The notes: generated by a model from the sequence alone, not told the origin. A DNA stretch of 64,000 nt from Topomyia yanbarensis (GCF_030247195.1 NC_080672.1:365048271-365112270); one strand, 5' to 3'. Positions 45,249 to 56,057 are shown, counted from the stretch's first letter. Numbers and translations are program-made.

Positions 45249-45487
45249 ACATGTCAAATGGCCCTAAGTGAAAATGACAGTTTCTGTTTGTTTACTTTCT
45301 CTTTCTCTAATAACTCGGCAGTTTATACGTTTATTATTCAACTGTTAGCAGAATAAACTAGTTGAAATCAGAGTTTTTCGATATATCCTGAAGCAGTATT
45401 GAAAAGTTTAAAGATAGCGCCGTATTAATCGAAAGAGAAAGTAAACAAAGAGAGGCTCTTATTTGCACTTAGGACTATTTGACATGT
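45249..45487. mobile_element. MITE with ACATGTCAAAT ends (about 240 bp)
   Basis: Left ACATGTCAAATGGCCCTAAG pairs with the right end, which read inward is ACATGTCAAATAGTCCTAAG. Further in, both arms carry TTTGTTTACTTTCTCTTT. Weaker pairing extends outward by about eight bases. Related ends occur in the helicase-pseudogene intron at 56768-56978. Confidence 0.7.
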
Positions 45488-45663
45488 TTGTCGAGATGTA
45501 TGTTCAAGTATAGGTTTATACGATATACCTACGTAAATCATTGAAATGCATTATGAATTTTATATAGCAATTTCCTTGATATTCATAGGTGTACTATATT
45601 CATTTGAATCGTAAAAAGAAATAAATACTACTTATATTTGTTTTTTTTTTCTAAGAATATTCA

Positions 45664-45925
45664 AAACAAAATATTGTTAGCTAAGCTTACATTGAATTAT
45701 TTTACTCGGTGAATTTAGAGAAACCTGATATTTCCAAATGAGCTCGCAATCACCTAAGTAGTAGTTATGCTTCTGCTGAGTCACAATATTTCTTTTCTGC
45801 AAAATAAATAAAATTGTATGAAGCAAAGAATGTAAAAAATACGGAGAGCAACACTTACATTGCTTCCACCAACTTGAAACTTGGGTGACAGAATAAATCC
45901 GTTTCCAACAGTAGAGTTTTTTGTT
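45664..45925 (-). pseudogene. possible two-exon coding remnant
   Basis: On the minus strand, a frame reading GNGFILSPKFQVGGSN ends at a donor (AAT followed by GTAAGT, about 45865). It resumes after a 65-bp intron-like stretch ending TTTTGCAG with RNIVTQQKHNYYLGDCELIW, and terminates at a TAA near 45677. The phases agree across the join. There is no start codon in phase, and no family is recognised. It could be the last two exons of a lost gene. Confidence 0.25.
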
Positions 45926-46083
45926 TTTCATTTTTACTATGCTTTATCGAGTAAAATAATGAAATTTTTACATTAACAATGTTAAGATAAACATAAAACC
46001 CGCCAACAAATTCCATTAGCCATACTTATGAAATACATAATCGTCTAATGGAATCAATATTGTACAGCTTTATAGCAGTTCGC

Positions 46084-46232
46084 TCACGAGACGACAGGAC
46101 ACACGCCCCAAAAAATATTCACTACGGATTTTATTCTACCTATTCCAACGCTGTTGCTGTTGCCGCGTTGTAATAGGTAAAATAAAATCCAAAGTGAATA
46201 TTTTTTGTGGCGTGTGTCCTGTCGCCTCGTGA
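46084..46232. mobile_element. foldback MITE with TCACGAGGCGACAGGAC ends (149 bp)
   Basis: The arms pair from TCACGAGACGACAGGACACA to its complement at the right, continuing through ATATTCACT and GGATTTTATTCTACCTATT. GTTCGC flanks both sides (46078-46083 and 46233-46238). A third copy of the end sequence, TCACGAGGCGACAGGACTT, follows at 46239. Confidence 0.7.
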
Positions 46233-46603
46233 GTTCGCTCACGAGGCGACAGGACTTATAAGTCTTGACTTATGAAATTCTTAAGCCTTTTTTCATCAGT
46301 GTACATCTGATTGTGAATATTGTGCAATTTTCTGTTGCGATCCTATCGAATCGAGGCATTATAACAAGGGAGTTGTGCATGATTCCTCAAATGCAGAAAT
46401 GATTTGTAAATTTTACCTTTTTAGTGAACCCTGATTGTATAAAATTCTAATCGTCAAATTTTGCGGATAGTGTCCACTGACAGTTTGTGTCGTACGGGCA
46501 GTAAAATACAAATGCGTCACTGAATCACAAACGAAAATCGATGAGAAGTGTACACTATTCACTTTAATTCACTCAAAAAAATTTTACCACTGTCAAAAAC
46601 ATA

Positions 46604-46977
46604 TGTTGTGAACTAAATCCTTGATGGGTTACACTTGCAACAAATCCAACACTCGCGACGTTAGCTTACGGTGTCGATTTTGTTCGCGGGACTTCGAGAG
46701 GTTCGCGGGTACTACTGGGCTTCGAATTTTTGATGGGAAGAAAAAAGACGTGGTGTCTCTTACGCATTTATTTTCAGACTAACTAATACAATTCATTTGC
46801 TTGCCTTCGTGGCATTTGAGTGTATAGGTAGAAACCTGCATTTGCCATTTCCTGCTACCAACCAAATCGCATATTATGTTATTTACACTCTTATTTCTAA
46901 CTAGCTATATCTAAATTCATTTCACAACAAAAAACATTTTATTAATTTTGAATTATTCTTATTTCGGCTTCACAACA
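46604..46977 (-). repeat. 3-prime LTR of BEL/Pao element (374 bp)
   Basis: Differs from the other LTR at three bases and lacks its 23-bp tandem duplication. The adjacent interior on the coding strand, GGGCCCCGGGA just before the LTR (plus 46978-46988), is the likely polypurine tract. Confidence 0.95.
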
Positions 46978-47011
46978 TCCCGGGGCCCGTTGAAACCCTC
47001 CGTTTCAACCA

Positions 47012-50000
47012 CTATTGCTCTTGATAGTCTGCTGAGATGTCGACATTCGAATAACTGCCTGAGTCATCAGCTATTTCCATTGGGAGGAGACGGACTTCCG
47101 TAATTGCTCGCTTGTAAAGTCCTCGAGCGGTTTTCACCAAAACAACACGCACCAATCCAGAGTCGCCTGCAAATGTCTTTACTACCCGACCAAGGTTCCA
47201 TAGAAATGGTGGTAGATTATCCTGCTTCAATAACACAAGTGCACCTAGTTGAATGTTGTCATTGGGGTTCTTCCATTTCGCGCGTTGATGCAGCTGACCG
47301 AGATAATCCCTGGACCAACATTTCCAGAAATTTTGAACTGAACGACGCATTTCCTGGAAACGTGATAGTCGCGTGACCTTGAGATCGGTGCAATCGGGCT
47401 CGGGAATCGAAAACATTGGTTCCCCGATAAGGAAGTGTCCTGGAGTTAACACCTCTAAATCGTCTGGATGGTCTGTCAGGGGGGTGAGAGGCCGAGAATT
47501 GAGTATACTCTCGATGTGAACTGCTGCTGTCATCAATTCATCTGCTGTGAACGATCGACCACCAAAGATACGGCGAAAATGGAACTTAAAAGACTTTACT
47601 CCGGCCTCCCAGAGTCCCCCGAAGTGCGGAGACCGAGCCGGGATAAAATGAAATGTGATTCCCGACTCAAGGCAGTAGTTCTCCCAGTGATCTGTCTGGA
47701 ACTGTTGTATGTAGCGTCTGCGTAAGTCCTGCATCTCGCGATCAGCACCAACGAACGCAGTACCATTATCACAATGCAACTCAGTCAAACGCCCACGACG
47801 AGATACGAACCGTTTAATTGCATTTATGCATGCGGCGGATGTTAAATCGGGAACGACCTCGAAGTGCACTGCTTTCACCGCCATGCATACAAAAACCGCA
47901 ACATACATTTTAACGTTGGCACTTCTCCCAACTAACGGACGCACATTGAACGGCCCACAGTAGTCCAAACCGGACTTTGAGAAGACACGAGCAGGAGTTA
48001 CTCGAACCGATGAAAGTGGAGCCATCTGCTGTTGTGAAGGTGCTGGATTGCAGCGAAAACATGTGATGCATTTTCTCACTGTCCTGCGAGCAAGTTCTCG
48101 GCCTCGAAGCGGCCAAAATCTTTGTCGAATAGTTGCGAATAATAAAGACGGGCCGGAGTGTGCCGTCTGAAGATGCAATGATCGCGCGATCAATTCCCCG
48201 AAACGATGATGTGCCGGTAACACCATTGGATACCTGCGGTCGAAAGTGTCCTTGAGGTTTTTTAAACGACTATCAAGTCGCAGCAATCCATATTCGTCCA
48301 GTATCAAATTCATGTTTTTGAGAGGCGAATTATTTCCCAAAACGACAGTGTGGTTAGGTCGAATGTTTTTCAATTCAAACTGACGAATTTCTTGGGGAAA
48401 TGTAGTTGCCTGGCATAGTCGAACTAGTCTTTTCAAAGCACCTTCAATATCCTTAGAATGTAGACGTTCGATGATGCGTTGTTGTCTTGAGATCCGACAA
48501 TTGTTGAAAAAACGTATACACCAAGCCACAACTCTCAGCAACCTTCAAAGCTCCGAGTACCGCTCAAACAAACCATCTTCGATCGTGACTGTTGCTAATA
48601 CGACCATTTCCCGTCGTTCAGCATTTAATGTTCTCTGTGTTGGTGCAGATAGACTTGGCAATATGATTGGCCAGGGTTCGACCATATTCGAAAGAAAGCT
48701 AGCAGCATGCCACCACAATGTGTCATTCAAAATCTGGCTAGGACGTGTCCCACGAGACACACGATCGGCTGGGTTTTGGAATGTTGGTACATGTCTCCAT
48801 TCGCATCCTTTGGTGAGTTATTGTATCTCAGCGATCCGATTAGAGATAAAAACCTTCCAAATTGCAGGAGGGGAGCGAATCCAATGGAGAACAATCGTCG
48901 AGTCCGTCCAAAACGTTGCAGTTCCAGTGAAGTCTGTAGTAGTTCGAACCTTTTCCATCAACTGACTTCCTAATAAAGCAGCGCAAAGCTCTAGACGAGG
49001 AATTGTCAATGGTCGTACAGGTGCGACTCGAGATTTCGAAATGAGTAGTCGCGTTATCAGCTGTCCCTCCATGTCTGGGCCCGTAACATAGATACAGCAA
49101 CCGTACCCTTTCGTGGAGGCGTCGCAGAAACAGTGTAGTGTATACTCTCGGTTGATGTTCCCTACGATGCGTCGAGGAATCTTTAGTTGCTGAAGCTGTA
49201 TTAATTCTTGGCGGAATCCTAACCACCAAATCCGATCTTCCTCGGAAACCTCTTCATCCCAGCCAATCTTTTTCACCCAGAGACGTTGCACGAATATTTT
49301 GGCGCTAACTACAACTGGTCCGACTGATCCGAGCGGGTCAAAAAGCGATAACATTTCCGATACCACCAAACGTTTGTCCGTCGTCGCCAGCGCTGGAATT
49401 TTGAAGGCCAGTTGGTCCGACAGAGGGTGCCACAAGAGGCCAAGAGTTTTCAATCCTTCTGCACGTCCAATCTCCAACTCTGAAGTAACATCCCACAGCT
49501 CTTGGGGAACATGCTTCAATGCTGCTAAGTCATTTGAACATCACTTCCTTAGTGAGAATCCGCCAAGCGAAAGCAAATTACACAGCTCGGCACAATCTGC
49601 TGCGACCTCCTCTATGTCGTCGCCACCAGCTAGAACATCGTCAACGTAAATTCGCTTAGTAACAATTTGTGCAGCCCGAGGAAAATTTTGACCCTCGTCT
49701 TCCGCAAGTTGATTTAAGACCCTGGCAGCATGATAGGGTGAACTAGACAGACCATATGTGACGGTTTTCAGTTGGTAATACTTCAGTGGTCCGGACGGAT
49801 CCTTTCGCCAAATAATTTATTGGAACTTGCGGTCTTCTTGATGCACCCAGACCTGCCTGAACATTTTTTCTGCGTCTGCCGTGAAAACAAATCGAGGCAT
49901 CCGAAAATTGATCACAGTAGCCAGCAAAGGAGGTTGCACTGTAGGACCACTGTGGAGAATATCATTCAACGAAAGCTTGCCTGCTGCCTTACTGCTACCA

Positions 50001-50404
50001 TCAAAGACGACGCGAATTTTTGTCGTGCTACTCTCGGGACGAAGAACGGCATGGTGGGGGAGAAAAAACTGCGGGCCTACAATACGTGAACATTCCTCCA
50101 TATGTCCTAACTGCTCGTAATCTTCCATGAACTGTGTATAGGCTTCACGTAAACGCACATTTCCCGCAAATCGTCGCTCCATCATCACGAATCGCCGCAA
50201 TGCTGGTGTATAAGAGTCCTCTAATAGGGATATCATATTTTCTCGAAATGGCAGCCGAACGATGTAACGTCCATCCTTATCTCTGGACACTGTATCACGA
50301 AAATGGGATTCAACTTCTTGCTCTTCCTGAGATGGTGATTTTCCGATGTCGAAATTTTCGATCTCTCTTGAATATTCAAATCTTGTCCTATTGCGACGTG
50401 ACAC
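47012..50404 (-). pseudogene. BEL/Pao pol: RT, RNase H, integrase, with frameshift and stops
   Basis: Reading along the minus strand, the RT starts near 50350 in a different phase from gag-protease. It shows RVVFDGSSK, FVFTADAEKMFRQV (first catalytic Asp) and RIYVDDVLAG (catalytic YVDD, about 49635). RNase H shows HCFCDASTKGYG and FWTDSTIVLHW (about 49130 and 48910). The integrase ORF (48541-47012, 509 codons) has the His/Cys motif (AHSGP, CITCFRC), Asp in GLDYCGP and HCDNGTAF, Glu in FGGLWEAGVKSFKF, and the C-terminal domain usual in Pao elements. In-frame stops are at 49817-49819 (TAA), 49541-49543 (TGA, where Trp is usual), 48818-48820 (TAA) and 48545-48547 (TGA). The catalytic residues themselves are kept. 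Confidence 0.92.
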
Positions 50405-52371
50405 ACCACCTTATTCTTATCCGTTGTAGCGAGTTTGCCTGAAACTACGTAGCCCAGAAGAGTTTTCTGCAACAGAGGAAATTCATTAGCAAGAATGAAC
50501 TGATGCGGTTCGATAAGGGTATAAAACAGTTCCGCTCTAATAATCAGGTCAACTCCACGGCTGATATTAAATCTCGGGTCCGCTAATGGTATGTTGGGGG
50601 GAATTTTCCAGTGAGACACATCCACATGTTGACTAGGCAAACAAACTGTCAACTTTGGCAGCACCAGGTAGTTCAACGGATGTTCGAATGTGCCAAAACG
50701 AGAAACAATAATGGTATCCACTCTATGGTGTACAGTGACAGCGGCCTGGCCTATGCCGCTAATGGGAAGGTTGATTCGCGAGCGCTTCAAGCCCAAACGT
50801 TGACACAGTGCCTCCGAAATAAAATTGGATTGAGATCCACTATCCAACAAGGCTCTGGTATGATGAGTTTTACCACTGATATCCTGAATACCAACAACAG
50901 CTGTTGATAGAAAGACGACGTTATCCTGGCGCTCATTGGATTCAGTAAGAGTCGTAACATTTCCATGTGGGTGATACGAGAAAGCTGGTTCTAACGCGAC
51001 ACGATTGGCAGGTGACATATGCGATTGTTCCTCCCCTACCAACGGCGAAGTACTGTGCTCCTCATTTGTACAGATAGCCGTTGCTGCTTGGGTGACAGCT
51101 GACGAATGCTTTTCCTCTCCGTGTGGTACTGTTGCTACTGGTGGTAGGTGCAGCAAAGTGTGGTGTTTTTTAGCACACGTTCTGCACAGACTGCTGTTAC
51201 AATCCCTGGCCATATGCCCACCGCGCAAGCAATTTATACATAAGCGATGAGTTTTTGCAAATTCGAGGCGTTTGTTGGGTGTTTGCCTAAGGAAGGTTTC
51301 GCATTGAGTTACCATATGTGGCTGTTTACATCCTGGGCATCTTGGCACATTGTCGGAGGCCACATGAGACGAAAACGGTTTTCCCTTATTCAGTTTAGAG
51401 TTAGAGCCTGTAGAGAGCGTACCACTAACGATCTTGCATTTTTGCAGCGGACGCGATCTTTTATGGATAAACTCTAGCAAGTCACTATACTGAGGTGCTT
51501 CTTCGTCCTTACACCTGTTCTCCCATTCCAACAGAGATTTTTCGTCCAGTAGACTGCTCAGTCGTTCCACTAGAAAGGAGTTCCAGTGACTCTCCGGTTC
51601 TTCCAGCTTGTCCAAAATACCAACATGACGGTTGAATTCGTCTGCGACTTCAGCGAGACTAGCAGCGGAATCCTTGCGCGCGGAAGGGATTTTTAGAATC
51701 GCCGACATATGTTGCTTCACGAGAAAGTTGACATTTTCATACCGATCGGTGATAGTCTTCCACGCGAGCGCATAGTTGTCTGACGTTATCGCAAAGGAAG
51801 CTATTAGCCGGGCAGCTTCACCCTTGAGGGAGCTGCGCAGATAGTGCATCTTTTGTACTCCCGAAAGATTAGTATTAGTGTGGATCACGGATTTGAAAAG
51901 GTCTCTAAATTCAATCCACTCCTCCGGATTTCCTCTAAATTCCGGAATGCGAAGTTCAGGAAGCTTCACCGGTAGTGTGTGGTTAGCAAGAGGCTGATGT
52001 CCTACAGCGGTTACGATGGGATTTTGCTCTGTTGTGAGTTGTGGCAGAATGGTTAGCAGCGCTGCCTTCAGCTCGTAGTACATTGTTTGGAACTGCAACC
52101 GGGTATCTGAAAAACTTTCCACTTCATTCTCGAGTACCTCGATTTCCTCCTGAACACACTCGAACTTTTCCCAGAGGTCATCGAGATGTGTGATCCTAAT
52201 TGCCACTTGATTTGTCTGGTCCGGTGTAAATTCCATATAGAATTTCTGAATGAGTTCCGCCGAACCAAGAATATTGCTTCTCCGCCGCAACAGAGTTTTG
52301 TAATGGAGAGAATGTTTGTCCGGAGTCGATTTCGAGGAAGATTTCCTGGTGGCGACCTTCTTTGGAGCCAT
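50233..52371 (-). CDS. BEL/Pao gag-protease polyprotein
   Basis: An open frame of 712 codons from the ATG at 52371 (MAPKKVATRK); the frame also runs six codons further upstream without an ATG. Numbering from that upstream end, residues about 50-330 are the gag capsid-like region, including the Pao-type LPELRIPEFRGNPEEW (143-158). CPGCKQPHMVTQC (351-363), CINCLRGGHMARDC (384-397) and a further Cys/His group (402-414) form zinc knuckles. The aspartic protease motif LLDSGSQSNFIS is at 514-525. The frame leaves the pol phase near residue 674, after DLNIQ. The tail after that point is out-of-phase sequence. BEL/Pao elements normally encode gag and pol in one ORF, so this is a mutation rather than a normal end. 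Confidence 0.93.
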   Translation of the reverse strand: MAPKKVATRKSSSKSTPDKHSLHYKTLLRRRSNILGSAELIQKFYMEFTPDQTNQVAIRITHLDDLWEKFECVQEEIEVLENEVESFSDTRLQFQTMYYELKAALLTILPQLTTEQNPIVTAVGHQPLANHTLPVKLPELRIPEFRGNPEEWIEFRDLFKSVIHTNTNLSGVQKMHYLRSSLKGEAARLIASFAITSDNYALAWKTITDRYENVNFLVKQHMSAILKIPSARKDSAASLAEVADEFNRHVGILDKLEEPESHWNSFLVERLSSLLDEKSLLEWENRCKDEEAPQYSDLLEFIHKRSRPLQKCKIVSGTLSTGSNSKLNKGKPFSSHVASDNVPRCPGCKQPHMVTQCETFLRQTPNKRLEFAKTHRLCINCLRGGHMARDCNSSLCRTCAKKHHTLLHLPPVATVPHGEEKHSSAVTQAATAICTNEEHSTSPLVGEEQSHMSPANRVALEPAFSYHPHGNVTTLTESNERQDNVVFLSTAVVGIQDISGKTHHTRALLDSGSQSNFISEALCQRLGLKRSRINLPISGIGQAAVTVHHRVDTIIVSRFGTFEHPLNYLVLPKLTVCLPSQHVDVSHWKIPPNIPLADPRFNISRGVDLIIRAELFYTLIEPHQFILANEFPLLQKTLLGYVVSGKLATTDKNKVVCHVAIGQDLNIQERSKISTSENHHLRKSKKLNPIFVIQCPEIRMDVTSFGCHFEKI

Positions 52372-52619
52372 TACAAAAATGGTATACAATTAGTCACCTA
52401 ATTCGATGTGGTCTGGACACGTGGCAAAACTTAACCTCAACTGCTGGATTTGCTGCTTGACGACGGCTTTTCGGGAATCCGTAACAATTCCGTGTTGAGG
52501 GGTGTCGGTCGACGACGAGAGTGAGTTGTCCAGTTTTAACCAACTGGGTGCGAGAGTAATTCGACCACACCACCAGCAGCACGTGGAATCCCAATTCAAC
52601 ACTGTTATGTGGGAATTCC

Positions 52620-52637
52620 TCCCGGGTTTCGGCACCA
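52620..52637 (-). promoter_or_regulatory. primer-binding site matching tRNA-Phe 3-prime end
   Basis: TCCCGGGTTTCGGCACCA on the plus strand equals the last 18 nt, including CCA, of animal tRNA-Phe (GAA) as I recall it. The coding-strand RNA is its complement, and it lies four bases inside the 5-prime LTR. It would prime minus-strand DNA synthesis. Confidence 0.85.
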
Positions 52638-52641
52638 ACTT

Positions 52642-53038
52642 TGTTGTGAACTAAATCCTTGATGGGTTACACTTGCAAAAAATCCAACACTCGCGACGTT
52701 AGCTTACGGTGTCGATTTTGTTCGCGGGAATTCGAGAGGCTTGTTCGCGGGACTTCGAGAGGTTCGCGGGTACTACTGGGCTTCGAATTTTTGATGGGAA
52801 GAAAAAAGACGTGGTGTCTCTTACGCATTTATATTCAGACTAACTAATACAATTCATTTGCTTGCCTTCGTGGCATTTGAGTGTATAGGTAGAAACCTGC
52901 ATTTGCCATTTCCTGCTACCAACCAAATCGCATATTATGTTATTTACACTCTTATTTCTAACTAGCTATATCTAAATTAATTTCACAACAAAAAACATTT
53001 TATTAATTTTGAATTATTCTTATTTCGGCTTCACAACA
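52642..53038 (-). repeat. 5-prime LTR of BEL/Pao element (397 bp)
   Basis: Contains a tandem duplication of a 23-bp unit starting TTGTTCGCGGGA (52722-52767), present once in the other LTR. All other aligned positions are ungapped, with three substitutions. Confidence 0.95.
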
Positions 53039-53043
53039 ACATA

Positions 53044-53668
53044 TATCTTATACATCCTTTTACATTTTCGAAAAATTAACGGATGTGGAAAAAATGGTAG
53101 CATCCGACGCGTATGGTTACTACGATCTTCTTATTGTCATGACTGCTAGGATCTCGGAGAATCGTTTTATTCGAACATGTACGTTAAATTCAATTTGTAT
53201 ACTACAATCAAATACAAATATGTATTTCCTACAACCTAGAGTAAAGGAATTAATATGTCTTAATGTTGTGAAGTCAAATAAGGTAAGAGTTTACGGGAAT
53301 ACAATAAGAATAATAACTACAAATAGATTTTTAAATATTCAGAATGTTGCCATAACTGGCGTTATTAGTAACATGATAATGCGCCTGATCTGCCACTATC
53401 AGGTACATGTGCGATTGATGCGAACGTTAATAGGAAGATACTGTACATTCGTTTTCATACGTGTCAGGCGTTTTGTTTAAAGCTAACGCTTTTTGTTTCT
53501 TTTGATCATGTTCATACAAGAGCTATTCCACAGAGGAACGCAAATCGGTATACTGATCAATCAATTATAATTTGTCTGAATCTGTGTAAAGTTAAACCGA
53601 AATCGATTTGCTTCATCGAAATGCTGTGTTCCATAAAGAGGCGACCTCAGTTTGATTATTCCTCATTT
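53044..53668 (+). other. flanking sequence with a 131-codon open frame of unknown status
   Basis: The frame at 53085-53480 begins shortly after the target duplication. It encodes a basic, Ile/Val/Arg-rich sequence with no recognised domain and no supporting splice or start context. It may be chance. Confidence 0.25.
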
Positions 53669-54650
53669 TTTTGCCTTTCTCAATAGAAAGGTATTGCAAT
53701 TGCTCTGAAAACCGAATTTTTAACGGAGGCCCGGAGGGCCGAGTGACATATACCATTCGATTCAGTTCGTCGAGTTCGGCTAATGTCTGTGTGTGTGTAT
53801 GTATGTGTGTATGTATGTATGTGTGTGTGTATGTGTGTGTATGTGACCAAAAATGTCACTCATTTTTCTCAGAGATGGCTGAACCGATTTTGACAAACTT
53901 AGTCTCAAATGAAAGGTGCAACGTTCCCATAGGCTGTTATTGAATTTCTAATGAATCCGACCTCCGGTTCCGGAATTACAGGGTGATGAGTACGAACACG
54001 CAGAAAATGTCGATTTTAATAAATTCTGCAATGAATGTATAAAGGTGAACATTTTTCCAAAATATGACCACAACAGCTTCGATTTGTAGTATTAGGTCAC
54101 TAACATCCATTTAAAGTCTATTTGGCAACATTGGCCACCATCATCGGTTCCGGAAGCCCCGGCGGAAGTATCTAAATTCAGAATAACAGTCACATCGGTT
54201 TCTCGAAGATGGCTAGACCGATTCGACTAAACTTGGCCTCAAATGAAAGGTATTGCGTCCCCGTAAATGGCTATTTAATTTCATCCCGATCCGACTTCCG
54301 GTTCCGGAGTTACAGGTTGTGGCGTGCGATCACATAGCAAATTCTCAAACAACTTAAATTTGCTGTTCTAGGTCACCGACGGCCAACCAAACTTTCGTTG
54401 ACTACATTGACCACCATAGACGGTTCCGGAAGTGCCCGGGAAAAGCGGCCATCTTTCAAAATTTACGAACTCACATCAGTTTCCCGGAAATGGTTGGGCC
54501 GATGTTCACAAACTTAGTCCCAAATGATATAATATCCCCACAGATGTCTATAAAATTTCGTACGGATCGCTTATATGGGTCCGGAAATATAGACTAAATC
54601 GTCAGGTCACATATGAAATTCCCATATAAAGCTAAGTATGCACCTCCTGC
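53669..54650 (+). mobile_element. GCCTTTCTC-type MITE with about three internal modules
   Basis: Starts TTTTTGCCTTTCTCAATAGA, then GAGGCCCGGAGGGCCGAGTG, a GT microsatellite (53786-53852), and CATTTTTCTCAGAGATGGCT. A module with CCGATT, ACAAACTTAGTCTCAAATGA and TCCGGTTCCGGAATTACAGG then repeats at about 53870, 54205 and 54485. No closing terminus is visible, so the right end is approximate. Frames reading through the GT tract are artefacts. Confidence 0.75.
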
Positions 54651-54896
54651 GAAATGAAATTTCCTATACAAAACCTATGCATAAAAAACGTCGCGAAATG
54701 TTCGCGAAAAAAATTTTCGTTTCCATTTCGTAAGCGAAAACGATAACGAAAAATGAAGTTAGCTGAGACACGGTTCGACAAACGATAAGTCTCATAATAC
54801 TTCCGCGAGACGGCGCTGCTTTCTATGCGCTGTCACCAAGGCAAACTTTTTCCTTGCGAAATAATGGTCAGCGGTATTATTTCGCACGGAGGCTCG

Positions 54897-54987
54897 CGAA
54901 ATTTTGACAGGTTGCAATGAAAAAATATAAGAAAACACAAGATTGGTAATTTTTTGTATTTTTTCATCGCAACCTGTCAATATTTCG
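54897..54987. repeat. 91-nt hairpin with 31-bp stem
   Basis: Arms CGAAATTTTGACAGGTTGCA and, from the right, CGAAATATTGACAGGTTGCG continue through ATGAAAAAATA, with two mismatches in 31 positions and a loop of about 29 nt. It may be a small foldback element. Confidence 0.8.
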
Positions 54988-55100
54988 TAGTTAAGAAATT
55001 CAATATATCGAATTTGAATGGTAAGTTTAAAAATATTACTGGAAGTGTGATGGTTTCTAGTTTTAAACAATTAAATTTAAATAATTAATATTATTTGCAG

Positions 55101-56057
55101 CACACCCGAACAAAGCAAATCAGCTCAACTAATCTTGTCTCAACATCCTGGATCTGGCAATCAGCCAATCAACATTAAATCGATGCAACCGCAGCAGTAC
55201 CAACTACTCCAAATCCAGCAACAGCCAACAACCCCTCAAAAAAGGACCACATAGCAATTACTGCTCAAACGAACAACAGGAGTTTAGGAATGATGGACAC
55301 ATCGGAAAACATTTCATCGGCACAGTAAAACTTGTCTGCCACTATTTTTACCAGCGGTTGCGTTCCTGATTTAGAGAAATCGGAGTCAAGCACAAAAGCT
55401 ATATTCCAGCCTTGGTTCCTACCAGTTCCTTGCATGAAAATATCACTGCCTCCACAGTGCTCGTGATTCCATTCCAGCAGCAGCAAGCAATCACTATTCG
55501 AGTGCTTATCGCCAACATTTCACAGCAAGCTCGGCAGCAGAACCACCTTCAACCATAACATCAGAAAATTAAGATTTCCTCCAGACCATGACCATCATCC
55601 TAAAGGTCGGTAGCAATAACGTTCAGCCGACGGTACAACCTGGTCAGCAACCGCAATTAGTGCAATAGATCCAAGCCAAATGTAGAAGACCATTGACCAA
55701 CTGCAAAAAAGATAGCAACATCACATTCAAACACAGTAGCAGCAGCATACTATACTGTTCCATGCGGTGTGCAGGAGGACTTTTTTATTCAGTTGGTGCG
55801 GCAAGGTGAGACATTTTTATTACCTTTTTTTATTTCGAAAGGATCAGTATCGTGTTTAGTACATTGTAATGTAATACCCTATTCTTCTTTAAAAAGCTCG
55901 AGTTCACTCATTTACGGATATTTTTTATTATGATTTTTTTCAGATCGAACACCAACATATGTTGTATATCATGGTAATCACCCAGCAAGAGAACGCAGTG
56001 ATAATGGATCAACAGAAAACACAACATCAATATGCTCGGAAAGGACTTTCTCTTTCG
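55101..56057 (+). pseudogene. decayed Q-rich exons of an unidentified gene
   Basis: The first exon-like block (55101-55805) follows TTATTTGCAG and ends before GTGAG. It contains Gln-rich stretches (SMQPQQYQLLQIQQQPTT, PTVQPGQQPQLVQ) broken by stops and frame changes. The second (55944-56057) follows TTTTTTTCAG and ends before GTATGT, with VITQQENAVIMDQQKTQHQY. The splice-site context on both blocks suggests a genomic copy of a multi-exon gene, perhaps a Gln-rich nuclear protein, but no domain identifies it. Confidence 0.4.

Larger units (their letters stand above)
46604..53038 (-). mobile_element. BEL/Pao LTR retrotransposon, complete length, pol broken
   Basis: LTRs begin TGTTGTGAAC and end TTCACAACA. 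ACATA is duplicated at 46599-46603 and 53039-53043. The coding strand is minus, so the 5-prime LTR is at 52642-53038 and the 3-prime LTR at 46604-46977. The interior holds gag-protease, reverse transcriptase, RNase H and integrase in the BEL/Pao order. LTRs differ by three substitutions and a 23-bp duplication, so the insertion is young. pol carries a frameshift and four in-frame stops. Confidence 0.97.

Noticed and set aside
53671..53943. 90-codon frame with VCVCVCM stretch
   Set aside because: It translates a GT microsatellite inside a MITE. The minus-strand frame at 29837-30148 is the same artefact.
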